Source of the DNA: Paenibacillus sp. R14(2021)
GTDB lineage: Bacteria > Bacillota > Bacilli > Paenibacillales > Paenibacillaceae
Reading direction: 5' to 3'
DNA: 64,000 nucleotides
Assembly: GCF_019431355.1 (NCBI RefSeq)
Contig: NZ_CP080269.1
Span: 2,232,001 to 2,296,000 of the forward strand
The number at the start of each line of letters is the position of its first letter. Positions within the stretch are counted from its first letter, which is position 1. The translations under genes were made by a program, and so were the position numbers. Shown here one piece after another: positions 8,132-15,947 of the stretch. The notes under the pieces are model-generated. The model was not told the DNA's origin and ran no database searches. It worked only from the letters and a program-made list of their open reading frames with translations.

Positions 8132-8185
8132 TCAAACAGCGGCAGACTGTGACTTTTAAACATGCCACGATCTGCCGCTGTTTGA
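8132..8185. repeat. Perfect 15-bp inverted repeat between iclR and mocR
   Basis: TCAAACAGCGGCAGA (8132-8146) and its exact complement TCTGCCGCTGTTTGA (8171-8185), 24 bases apart. No U-tract follows on either strand, so it is a poor terminator; it may be a relic or a factor site. The rest of 8030-8305 shows no gene. Confidence 0.6.
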
Positions 8186-8305
8186 TTTCTCAACTCCAGT
8201 AATACTCCCTTATACGTGATGTGTCCTTCATCACTTCCCGAACGTTTCCAGATCATCCGAAGTTACAGAAGATTTCATTCGTGCATGCAAGAAGAGCATT
8301 ATGCT

Positions 8306-9691
8306 TTAACGCCCGCCAAGCACGGTTGACCAAGCATGCTTCAGCAGCCTGATCCCCTGCTCCATTTCATTCACTTTGATACCGCCGAAGCCTAGGTAGA
8401 TCCGAGCTTCCTTGCCGGTTGCGTCCACACCGGAGTCTTGACTGCCATACACAAGTACGCCAGCTTGCCGTGCCAATTCGATCAAAGCTGCTGCATCGAC
8501 TTCAGTCTCAACGGTTAGTTCTAGGTGCAAGCCCGAACTGCTAACCTCGATTCGTACGGACTCCGGCATCTCGCTGCGCAAGAGCTGCACGAGCACATCC
8601 TGCTTCAATCGATATACCTTACGCATCCTTCTTAAATGACGATACCAATGGCCGCGCGAAATAAACAGCTCCATCGCCCATTGCTCAATCCGTGAAGGAC
8701 TGGATACTAGCGGCTTGAGCGTATGCAGCTTCTCCAAGAGGTCGGAAGGCAGCACCATATAGTTCATCCGCACAGCCGGCGTGAACACTTTCGAGAAGCT
8801 GCCGATATAGATAACCGCGCCATGCGCATCCAATCCTTGAAGCGATGGAATCGGCTTGCCGGATAGGCGTAGCTCCCCATCATAATCATCCTCGATAATA
8901 TACCCCTTGTTCTCGTAAGCCCACTGGAGCAGCTGCCGCCTAAGCCCATACGGCATGGGTTCGCCCGCGGGACGGTGAGACGGCGTCGCATAGAGAATCT
9001 GAAGCTTGTCCGTATCCAGCCTCCCTGTTTCCAGCGCTTCCACTGAGAACGGAACGATTTGAAACCGATGCTGATTAAACATATGCCGGACTTGGGCGAT
9101 GCTGGGTTCCTCGATGCCTACGCGGCAATTCTCCCCTAGTAATCTCGATAACAAATGAAGGCTGGAGGAAAAGCCCGTCCCTACGATAATTTGTTCCGGT
9201 GCGCACATCACGCCGCGGGAGTGCCGCAAATAAGCGGCCAGACTTTCCCGCAGCGGGAGTTCGCCATATGCCTCGCCATATTGATGAACAGATTGGCTGT
9301 GGTTCGATAACGCCTCGCCAAGGATGGACTTCCATTGGCGAATGGGGAACGAGTCTCCATCGATCGTCAGCAGGCTGAAATCAACAAGGGCCTCCTTGTC
9401 ACTCTCCCCTATGGATGCTTGCGCAAGCGCCGTATGAACCCTTTCGTCGTTAAATCGTTTCCCCGGCGGATTCGGAGCTTGCCCCGGCTGCGGGTTCAGG
9501 ACGGTCAATCCTGACCTTTCTTTGCTTTGGACATACCCTTCCTCAAGCAGCATATGATAGGCGGTTTCTACGGTCGTCTTGCTAATTTGCAACTCGCGCA
9601 TCAGTGCGCGGATCGAGGGCAGTTTGCCGCCATGCGCCAGCGAACCCTCTTGAATTAAGGCTCTAATATAGCGGTACAGCTGCATATACAT
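8306..9691 (-). CDS. MocR/PdxR-type GntR regulator with aminotransferase domain
   Basis: GntR winged helix at the N-terminus (GGKLPSIRALMRELQISKTTVETAYHML), a linker, then a fold-type I aminotransferase domain: YATPSHRPAGEPMP, DDYDGELR and IYIGSFSKVF with the PLP-binding lysine in SFSK. Length (461 aa) is typical. It lies divergent from the ridA-like gene at 9836, a pairing that suggests control of an amino-acid/PLP-linked imine detoxification step. The first ATG is 9691, but family alignment expects about 12 more residues, and GGAGG is placed perfectly 7 bases before an in-frame ATC at 9727 (residues DLSPVFHANEP follow). See findings. Confidence 0.88.
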   Translation of the reverse strand: MYMQLYRYIRALIQEGSLAHGGKLPSIRALMRELQISKTTVETAYHMLLEEGYVQSKERSGLTVLNPQPGQAPNPPGKRFNDERVHTALAQASIGESDKEALVDFSLLTIDGDSFPIRQWKSILGEALSNHSQSVHQYGEAYGELPLRESLAAYLRHSRGVMCAPEQIIVGTGFSSSLHLLSRLLGENCRVGIEEPSIAQVRHMFNQHRFQIVPFSVEALETGRLDTDKLQILYATPSHRPAGEPMPYGLRRQLLQWAYENKGYIIEDDYDGELRLSGKPIPSLQGLDAHGAVIYIGSFSKVFTPAVRMNYMVLPSDLLEKLHTLKPLVSSPSRIEQWAMELFISRGHWYRHLRRMRKVYRLKQDVLVQLLRSEMPESVRIEVSSSGLHLELTVETEVDAAALIELARQAGVLVYGSQDSGVDATGKEARIYLGFGGIKVNEMEQGIRLLKHAWSTVLGGR

Positions 9692-9835
9692 GGGTTCGTT
9701 AGCATGAAATACAGGTGAGAGATCGATAGTGTCTCCTCCGAATCTGACCTCTAATTATGGTCATGAACTGATCCTTATTATCATGTCAATTATCCGATAC
9801 GATGTGGGCAACGACAAGAGGAGTCGAGGAAAAAA

Positions 9836-10309
9836 ATGGAGGAGAAAAAGTTGACGGAACAAACCGCAGCAGCCAGATTAGCAGCCCTGCAGATTGTCCT
9901 GCCCCGCGCCAGCGAGCCGGCGGCGAAATACGCAAACTGCGTTAGAGTAAACAATCTTCTATTCGTTTCGGGGAAAGGGCCAGCAGGGGGATTCCGTGGA
10001 AAGCTGGGCAGGGACTATACGACCGATGGGGGCTATCAGTTCGCCAGGCTAACCGGCATTGAAATATTGGCTGTGCTGGAATCGGCCTTAGGCACGCTCG
10101 ACAATGTGAAGAGGGTCGTTAAACTCCAAGGGTTCGTCCATGCGACACCCGAATTCGACGAGCATCACAAAGTGCTTAACGGATGCTCCGACTTGATGCT
10201 GGACGTATTCGGAGACAAGGGCATTCATGCCCGCTCTGTCTTTGGCGCTATCTCCGTTCGAGACGGCCTGCCACTAATCATTGATTCCATCTTTGAGATC
10301 GAAGTTTAG
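9836..10309 (+). CDS. RidA/YjgF-family protein
   Basis: 157 residues, somewhat longer than canonical RidA (about 128). Contains VNNLLFVSGKGP, a central GIEILAVLESALGTLDNVKRVVKLQGFV, and ARSVFGAISVRDGLPLIIDSIFEIE, with the conserved Arg (in ARS) and Glu regions of the family. RidA proteins form trimers that hydrolyse reactive enamine/imine intermediates made by PLP enzymes. This version belongs to the longer YjgH/Rid-like branch, whose substrate is less clear. Divergent from a MocR regulator. GAGG lies 7 bases before ATG 9836. Confidence 0.85.
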   Translation: MEEKKLTEQTAAARLAALQIVLPRASEPAAKYANCVRVNNLLFVSGKGPAGGFRGKLGRDYTTDGGYQFARLTGIEILAVLESALGTLDNVKRVVKLQGFVHATPEFDEHHKVLNGCSDLMLDVFGDKGIHARSVFGAISVRDGLPLIIDSIFEIEV

Positions 10310-10338
10310 AGCAGGCGGCCTGTCGGATTGAACAACAA

Positions 10339-10368
10339 AGAGCTGCCGGCTTATGAGCCGGCAGCTCT
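10339..10368. terminator. Terminator between convergent ridA-like and DUF4157 genes
   Basis: AGAGCTGCCGGC and GCCGGCAGCTCT form a near-perfect 11-12 bp stem around a 6-base loop. The minus-strand side is followed by UUUGUUGUU, so it mainly serves the minus-strand gene, possibly both. Confidence 0.7.
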
Positions 10369-10401
10369 ACTCATTGCGTATGTACCCTGTTCTTCTTCGG
10401 A

Positions 10402-10983
10402 CTACGTATCGCTGTCCGCTTGCAGCGCCTTCGCCCCCATTTGATCGGCTTCCGATTCCAGCGATTCGTCGTCATTGATCGCTTCGCCGTTATGCTCCAT
10501 GGTCGGGGCGACGCGTCCCTCTTGCTGCTGGACAACATGCCAGGCCTCATGCGGGAGATGCTTCTCCTGCCCGGGACCGACAAAAATATCCGTTCCCTGC
10601 GCGTAAGCATGCGCCTCCACTTCGGCCGGCTTCTGCGAATTGTAATGAACCTTCACATCGTCCATCGACATCCCGCTGAGCTGCTCTACCCCGGATTTGA
10701 GATGATCCGGCATACCGGTCCGGTTCTCTTTCCGTTGAATCGGGGCAGCCGAGCCGGAGGCGCGCTCACTTTGACCACTCTGCAGCCACTGACCTAGCGC
10801 CCGGTTGCCCATGGTCCGCTGCATCTGAATGATCGAACCGGCAGACAAGGGGCCTTGCCCGGTTTGAATTCTGCCGCCGGAGGAATCGGTTTTTGCAGCC
10901 GGTTTGCTTGATTCGCGTTCCGTGCCGGACGATGGATTGCGGGAGCCCCTTGCCCCGTGTGCTTGAGACGGCTGTTTCGACAT
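10402..10983 (-). CDS. Orphan eCIS core-domain (DUF4157) protein with HExxH-type motif
   Basis: 193 residues. The N-terminal 60 residues are low complexity and polar, followed by IIQMQRTMGNRALGQWL, a helical motif that recurs before DUF4157 domains. The DUF4157 core follows: GMPDHLKSGVEQLSGMSMDD, VKVHYNSQKPAEVEAHAYAQ, then GTDIFVGPGQEKHLPHEAWH and VVQQQEGRV. The HEAWH sequence fits a zinc-metalloprotease-like site, with a later acidic ESEADQMG as possible third ligand. In other genomes this domain is found in toxins/effectors linked to extracellular contractile injection systems and in polymorphic toxins. No tail, sheath or AAA+ eCIS genes are in this window, and no signal peptide is seen. 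Activity unproven. Confidence 0.85.
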   Translation of the reverse strand: MSKQPSQAHGARGSRNPSSGTERESSKPAAKTDSSGGRIQTGQGPLSAGSIIQMQRTMGNRALGQWLQSGQSERASGSAAPIQRKENRTGMPDHLKSGVEQLSGMSMDDVKVHYNSQKPAEVEAHAYAQGTDIFVGPGQEKHLPHEAWHVVQQQEGRVAPTMEHNGEAINDDESLESEADQMGAKALQADSDT

Positions 10984-11062
10984 GATTAGACCTTGACCTC
11001 CCGAATGCTTTTCCTGCTAGATGTAGTTCAACATGCGCTTTGCATAATCCTCTAATGCAGGT

Positions 11063-11638
11063 TTAATTCCGATTTAGAGCAGCCAGCAGCAGAGGAAGCG
11101 CCTGTGCGTAATCGTTGCGGTAATGGGCGAATGTCTCATGCTCCTCGATCTGAAAACCAAGCTTCCTATACAAAGCGACGGCTTTGCCGCTCCACGTTTG
11201 CGTGTGCAGATAGATCGCCTGGTCCCCGTCAAGCGCCAGCAGATTTCGGAGGCATGCGGCAACCAAGGCCTTCCCGAGCCCCTGACCCTGATCGGCTTCA
11301 CGTACGGCAAACCAATGGATCGCCGCGTCCCTTCGTTCCCCGGAATAATTCCACCAGCCCGTTATCGTGCCCACCGGTTCCCCGTCTGCATTGATGACAA
11401 ACAATAACCGCTGCTTCAGTTCATCCACGTAAGGCAGGTATTCTTGGAGGAAATAGTCTAGGCCCTCGCCAGCCGTTTCAAATTCACCGACGGAGGCTTC
11501 AATGACCGCCCAGTCCCGCTCCATACCCGCCGCATACCAGGCAAAGGAGAAGCCTGCCGGCAAGTCAAAGCGAGGAAGCGGCAGACCAGACGGCCGTTTC
11601 ATAATGACGTTATAATAGGGAATTGTTTTGTCCAGCAT
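11063..11638 (-). CDS. GNAT-family N-acetyltransferase
   Basis: 191 residues from ATG 11638, which is 7 bases after GGAGG (an ATG at 11644 is too close). The acetyl-CoA loop ADQGQGLGKALVAACLRNL (Q/R-x-x-G-x-G/A) is intact, followed by IYLHTQTWSGKAVALYRKLGF, a GNAT motif B. Substrate unknown. It resembles standalone GNATs that acetylate small amines or proteins. Confidence 0.88.
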   Translation of the reverse strand: MLDKTIPYYNVIMKRPSGLPLPRFDLPAGFSFAWYAAGMERDWAVIEASVGEFETAGEGLDYFLQEYLPYVDELKQRLLFVINADGEPVGTITGWWNYSGERRDAAIHWFAVREADQGQGLGKALVAACLRNLLALDGDQAIYLHTQTWSGKAVALYRKLGFQIEEHETFAHYRNDYAQALPLLLAALNRN

Positions 11639-11692
11639 CAGCATGCCTCCATGGTCTCGCTGCGACGAAGAAATGCCGATATAGAGTAAATC

Positions 11693-12952
11693 CTACATAA
11701 TATAGGTATCCAAGAAAGCGTTGCGGAATTTACCTTGCGGATCACAGCGGAGGAGTAGCTGTTGGAACTCGGGCAGCTTCTCGTAGAGCGATTGTATCCG
11801 TTCGCGCGTCATCGTAAATAGCTTGCCCCAATGAGGACGGGCATCGAAGGGAGCAAGCTCCTCCTCGATAAGCGGCAGCACCTGCTTCACGGCTTCCCAA
11901 TCCGGCTTCCACGTAAAATGAATCGCAATGGAATCCTGCTTATAACAAGGACTCATCCACAAATCATCTGCCGCGATGGAGCGAATCTCGGAGACGTACA
12001 GGAGCGGCGATATCCGCTCTCGCAGCCGTTCGAGTGCACATAAGGCTGCATACGCCGCATGGCGGGGAACAAAATATTCGCTTTGCAGCTCTTCTCCGGC
12101 GCTCGGCGTAAAATCCATGCGAAAATGCGGCAAACGTTCATGCCACGGTCCCGGAACGCCCATCTGCTGGCTGCAATTCTCCGCGGTATAGCCCGGCACC
12201 GGATGCCGATTGGCGTCCGCTAATGTCGCGCCGAAAAACGCCGGCTCCGCTTCGGTCGCTGCCAGATCCGCAGCTATCCGCTTAATCCAGACTTGATTGA
12301 AAGCCGGTTGCTTCCAATCCGTAAACAGACTGACGCTGTAGGCATAGGAGAAAATGTCATCCAGGTGATCTCTAAGCTGCGACAGCGGCAGGTTGTCATA
12401 TACGAGCTGGCTCACTTGAAAAGCCGGGATCACATCCAGCGTGATGCGCGTGACGACGCCCAATCCGCCAAGACTAACAATCGCGCCGGCAGCGAGCCCG
12501 TCTTGATCGTCGCGAGAGAAAACCTTCATACTGCCATCCGCCATAACCATCTCAAGGGAATGAACCGCCGTTGCCAAATTACCATTTTGATCTCCGGAGC
12601 CATGCGTTGCCGTCGCAATAGCTCCGGCAATCGTAATATGAGGAAGAGACGCCAAATTGTGCAGCGCATAGCCATTGTCGTCAAGATACTCGCACAATTC
12701 GCCGTACCGAATCCCCGCCTCGGCGGTTACTTTATGGTTCGTGCTGTCCAGGGCGATGACGCGGTTAAGCTTCTGAAGCAAGATATGGCTATCTGCCGAA
12801 TCGGCGATACTATTGAAAGAATGGCGCGTGCCAAGCACCTTGATGCGATTGCTGCGAGCTACTCTATCTTGAACTTGCTCGATCGTTGCAGGTACATGGC
12901 GTTCCGAGGTGCCGTAGCTGTAGTTGCCTGCCCAGTTTCGATTGTTCTCCAT
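11693..12952 (-). CDS. FAD-dependent alditol/xylitol oxidase-like enzyme
   Basis: 419 residues from ATG 12952 (MENNRNWAGNYSYG), AAGGAG 9 bases upstream. VAO-type FAD domain: IKVLGTRHSFNSIADS, whose His is the covalent FAD attachment site in alditol oxidase, then LPHITIAGAIATATHGSG. The C-terminal half matches the ALO domain of sugar-1,4-lactone and alditol oxidases, ending HWGKLFTM and FRNAFLDTYI. Such enzymes oxidise the terminal hydroxyl of polyols (xylitol, sorbitol) with O2, giving H2O2. No signal peptide, so cytoplasmic. No sugar genes lie adjacent, so the physiological substrate is open. Confidence 0.88.
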   Translation of the reverse strand: MENNRNWAGNYSYGTSERHVPATIEQVQDRVARSNRIKVLGTRHSFNSIADSADSHILLQKLNRVIALDSTNHKVTAEAGIRYGELCEYLDDNGYALHNLASLPHITIAGAIATATHGSGDQNGNLATAVHSLEMVMADGSMKVFSRDDQDGLAAGAIVSLGGLGVVTRITLDVIPAFQVSQLVYDNLPLSQLRDHLDDIFSYAYSVSLFTDWKQPAFNQVWIKRIAADLAATEAEPAFFGATLADANRHPVPGYTAENCSQQMGVPGPWHERLPHFRMDFTPSAGEELQSEYFVPRHAAYAALCALERLRERISPLLYVSEIRSIAADDLWMSPCYKQDSIAIHFTWKPDWEAVKQVLPLIEEELAPFDARPHWGKLFTMTRERIQSLYEKLPEFQQLLLRCDPQGKFRNAFLDTYIM

Positions 12953-12997
12953 CGCTTCACGCTCCTTCGCGGCATGCATGCCCGCATATGTCTTCGA

Positions 12998-13306
12998 TTA
13001 CCCTTCTTGCACGTCTGCTTCCAAATCGCTCGCTACCTCAAGCATCTTGGGAATCACGGCTTCATTCGTGCCGGAAACATAGACATCACCTTGAAAATAT
13101 CGGAATGGAATTTGCGTCTCGCCAAAGCTCCACATGAAGAACTCGCCCTCGATCGACATGGTGGTAGAACCTGTCACGGTGTACACCGACGAATACGTGA
13201 AATCCGGCTTCGTGCTGAAATATGTCTTACATTCCTCTAGCGTGATCGTTTGCCCCGTATCCCCGCCTTCTTTAAACTCTCTCGTAATGCGATAGCGTTG
13301 ACTCAT
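12998..13306 (-). CDS. Small protein of unknown function, 102 aa
   Basis: No recognised domain. The composition is soluble, acidic and beta-rich (YSSVYTVTGSTTMSIEGEFF, FMWSFGETQIPFRYFQGDVY). TTTGGAGG precedes ATG 13306 by about 9 bases, and codon use matches neighbours, which supports a real gene. It is transcribed toward the alditol oxidase gene, 45 bases away. Function unknown. Confidence 0.65.
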   Translation of the reverse strand: MSQRYRITREFKEGGDTGQTITLEECKTYFSTKPDFTYSSVYTVTGSTTMSIEGEFFMWSFGETQIPFRYFQGDVYVSGTNEAVIPKMLEVASDLEADVQEG

Positions 13307-13826
13307 GAATGGATGCCTCCAAATGATGTTGTTGATCCTAGTTTATCAAAAAAAACCGAATTGTTCATGCTGTCGCGCAAGAGAAGCTTTATGAACGGTT
13401 TTTCGTACTGAAGGATTGCACGAACTTCCTTCGATCTTCCCTATATTGTTCGGTATAAGCTTGATTCGTGTAAATTCCAATGACTTCGCGCCAGAAGCAT
13501 ATGGCAGGCTCGAGCCGAACCATCTATTCCCCCCTTGTCATACCAATATCCTTGTTCATGATCAGATTCCTCTTTGCCTGCAGATAGAAGACGAACTAGC
13601 CGCCGAAGTGACGGCAGCCTAGTATTAGTCTCCAGACAGGACCACCGCTTTTTGCACGGGTAAAGGAGCAATTGAAAGATTGCGTGGACAAGCAGCTGAT
13701 TTGTTTCGACAGATTAGAGATTTACGAATATAGCTCGAAATAATGTGGTTGGGCCATGTCACAAATCAAATGCTTATTTCGTTTCAAGTGCAAGGGTATT
13801 TAAATTTTAATTATAGGGGGATTGTT
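13307..13826. other. Gene-poor stretch with possible coding relic
   Basis: No convincing gene. On the plus strand, 13640-13741 reads PLFARVKEQLKDCVDKQLIC then FDRLEIYEYSSK and a stop, which looks like the C-terminal tail of a lost protein; I cannot name the family. An ATG-started frame at 13416-13622 has poor composition. Confidence 0.35.
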
Positions 13827-14571
13827 ATGAGAATTGCTGTAGTTGGAGGAACAGGAACGTTGGGAAGGCGAGTTGTTGATAAGTTACGATTGCAAAAGCA
13901 CGAGGTGCGGGTGCTCAGCCGAACCTCGCCAAAGTACCGAGTCGACCTTACGACGGGTGAAGGGCTGGACTTCGCTTTGGAAGGTTGTGATACGGTTATT
14001 GATGCGAGCAATAATGCGACATCGAAAGCAGCCGATACCTTAGTTGATGGTTCACGTCGACTGCTTGCGGCTGAAAAAAATGCAGGTGTCAGCCATCATA
14101 TATGCGTGTCGATTGTGGGCTGCGAGCGTGTGCCGATGCTATTACCGTGTTAAGGCGGAGCAAGAACGTGTAGCCGAACAGGGCTCAGTACCATGGAGTA
14201 TCGTGCAAGCGACTCAGTTCCATGAATTTTTCGCTGGCTTGCTTGCAAAAGCCGGCAACTTGAGGATATTGCCAGCTATTCGTATGCCGATGCAAACCGT
14301 CGCAGTTGATGAGGTCGCCCAAGCAATTTCCGACGTTGTTGAATCTGGGCCACTTAATGGTCGAATTAGTATCACCGGTCCAGAGATTATTGAGGCCCGT
14401 GAGTTAGCCCTTACATGGCGCTTGTTAACCGGACGACGCGCGCTTCTTGTGCCTGTTCCTCTGCCAGGCAAACTCGGCCGAGCACTTCGAGCCGGAGCTT
14501 TAACTATGGAGCATCCCAGCATTCGCGGTACAACAAGTTTCGAAACCTGGCTAAAGACTAGCAAACGTTGA
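13827..14571 (+). pseudogene. NmrA/SDR-a-like NAD(P)-binding protein, frameshifted
   Basis: Starts MRIAVVGGTGTLGRRVVDKL (Rossmann GGTGTLG) with AGGGGG 6 bases before ATG 13827. The first frame ends at 14153 after ...VSIVGCERVPM; the correct continuation is in the +1 frame from about 14138 (YYRVKAEQERV...), running through VQATQFHEFFAGLL to ...TSFETWLKTSKR and the stop at 14571. Homologues have one residue between VPM/VPL and YYR, so a 2-base deletion near 14137-14139 is likelier than an insertion. The two parts together give about 247 residues, normal for atypical SDRs. Either a recent pseudogene or a sequencing error. Confidence 0.8.
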
Positions 14572-14745
14572 CCATATGAAGCACACAAAAGCAGGTTTCA
14601 TTTAAACATAGCCCGGCCCCGTTGATTGAAGGTACCAGTATCACTCCGGCTGCCTTTTTCCGATATATGAATGTTAATATTCCCCCTTAGTGCTAACAAA
14701 ACAGAAAACTCGTCAGTCAAAAAAATTGAAACCCGAAAAATGTCG

Positions 14746-14774
14746 AAAAAAAATAGGAGCCGTTGCTTGGCTCC
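14746..14774 (-). terminator. Probable hut operon terminator
   Basis: GGAGCC (14756-14761) pairs with GGCTCC (14769-14774); the minus-strand transcript then continues UAUUUUUUUU (A-run 14746-14753). It lies about 200 bases past the hutG stop. The rest of 14572-14978 holds no convincing gene. Confidence 0.6.
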
Positions 14775-14978
14775 TTATTAAGTATTTCAAGCGTTTCTAT
14801 TTCAATTTCCAAAATTGTCGGATCGATCGGATGGATTGTTTCATTGATTTTTTATCAATCAATCTATCTGATAATCATTTCGTAACCATATCATGCGGGG
14901 TATAGATGGTCAGAATTCCATCCTTCTTTAATGCGAATGTCTTGGCAAACCAGTTGTCATACATTAAACCAATAACAA

Positions 14979-15947
14979 TCAAGCTGGTCTAATCGCCATT
15001 CCGGCCAAGAAGCTGAGCATGAACTGAACCGCGAGCCGGGACGTCACGTTGCGCACATCCACGGACGGATCGATGCAAACAAAATCAATCCCTTTCACCT
15101 GCGGCAGAGCGCCAAGACGATGCAGCGCATCAAGCGCATCCCAAGGGTGCATACCTCCTGTTCCGACAGCCGGACAGCCGGGAGCGAAAGCTTGATCGAT
15201 GACATCCACATCGAAGCTGACGTAGATCGCTTCCGTTCCGCTGCCAGCAAGCGCAATCGCCTGGTCAAGAATAGGATCAATCCCCATCCGCCTTACGTCC
15301 CTCGCGGAGTACACATGAACGCCTTTGCTCTTCACATAATCGTGATAGGGCTTCGAATTCATAAACCCGCGAATGCCGATTTGCACGATGTGCTGCCCTT
15401 CAACAAGGTCCGATTCCAATATTCCGCGGAAAGGCGTGCCGTTGGTAACGCCGCCGTCTTCGAAATTCCGGACATCGTGATGCGCATCAAAGTGGATGAT
15501 CCCGACTTTCTTTCCCTCATAACGCCGCGAGAATGCTTGGATCGACGGATAGGTAATGGAATGATCCCCGCCCAGAATAATCGGAACGAGCGACGGCTGT
15601 TCGTGATACAGCACGTTCAGGCTTTCCTCGATCCGCCGATGGCATTCCGCGATGTCCGTCACGTGCATGTGGATGTCGCCAAGATCGCGGACGGCCATCT
15701 CCTGCAGATCTACGCCGTATTCCATGGAATAGGTCGTGAACGACTTGAATGCCGTACGGATTGCCGCAGGCGTGGTCGATGCGCTGGATATCGAAATCGA
15801 AGGCTTGGAGAGCGGCACGCCGACAATGCCTGCAAGCAACTGCTCGTGCCCATCCCATTGGCGAATCCAATGCGCAACCTTGGTTTCCAAATGATCTCGG
15901 AAACCAGCCTGTTCCGGGGGCTTTAGGAATGATTGCTTCTCGTTCAT
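14979..15947 (-). CDS. hutG: Formimidoylglutamase
   Basis: 322 residues from ATG 15947, which overlaps the hutI stop as ATGA. Ureohydrolase (arginase) family: IILGGDHSITYP, IIHFDAHHDVRNF and VYVSFDVDVIDQAFAPG supply the His and Asp ligands of the binuclear Mn centre. In the Hut pathway it splits N-formimidoyl-L-glutamate to glutamate and formamide, the last step of the route. Fourth gene of hutHUIG, translationally coupled to hutI. Confidence 0.95.
   Translation of the reverse strand: MNEKQSFLKPPEQAGFRDHLETKVAHWIRQWDGHEQLLAGIVGVPLSKPSISISSASTTPAAIRTAFKSFTTYSMEYGVDLQEMAVRDLGDIHMHVTDIAECHRRIEESLNVLYHEQPSLVPIILGGDHSITYPSIQAFSRRYEGKKVGIIHFDAHHDVRNFEDGGVTNGTPFRGILESDLVEGQHIVQIGIRGFMNSKPYHDYVKSKGVHVYSARDVRRMGIDPILDQAIALAGSGTEAIYVSFDVDVIDQAFAPGCPAVGTGGMHPWDALDALHRLGALPQVKGIDFVCIDPSVDVRNVTSRLAVQFMLSFLAGMAIRPA

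Noticed and set aside
13416..13622. 68-residue plus-strand gene
   Set aside because: No ribosome site, odd composition, and lies in a stretch that looks decayed.
14690..14905. 71-residue plus-strand gene
   Set aside because: Spans the probable hut terminator and an A-rich tract; no ribosome site.
15120..15926. 268-residue plus-strand open frame
   Set aside because: Antisense shadow of hutG.
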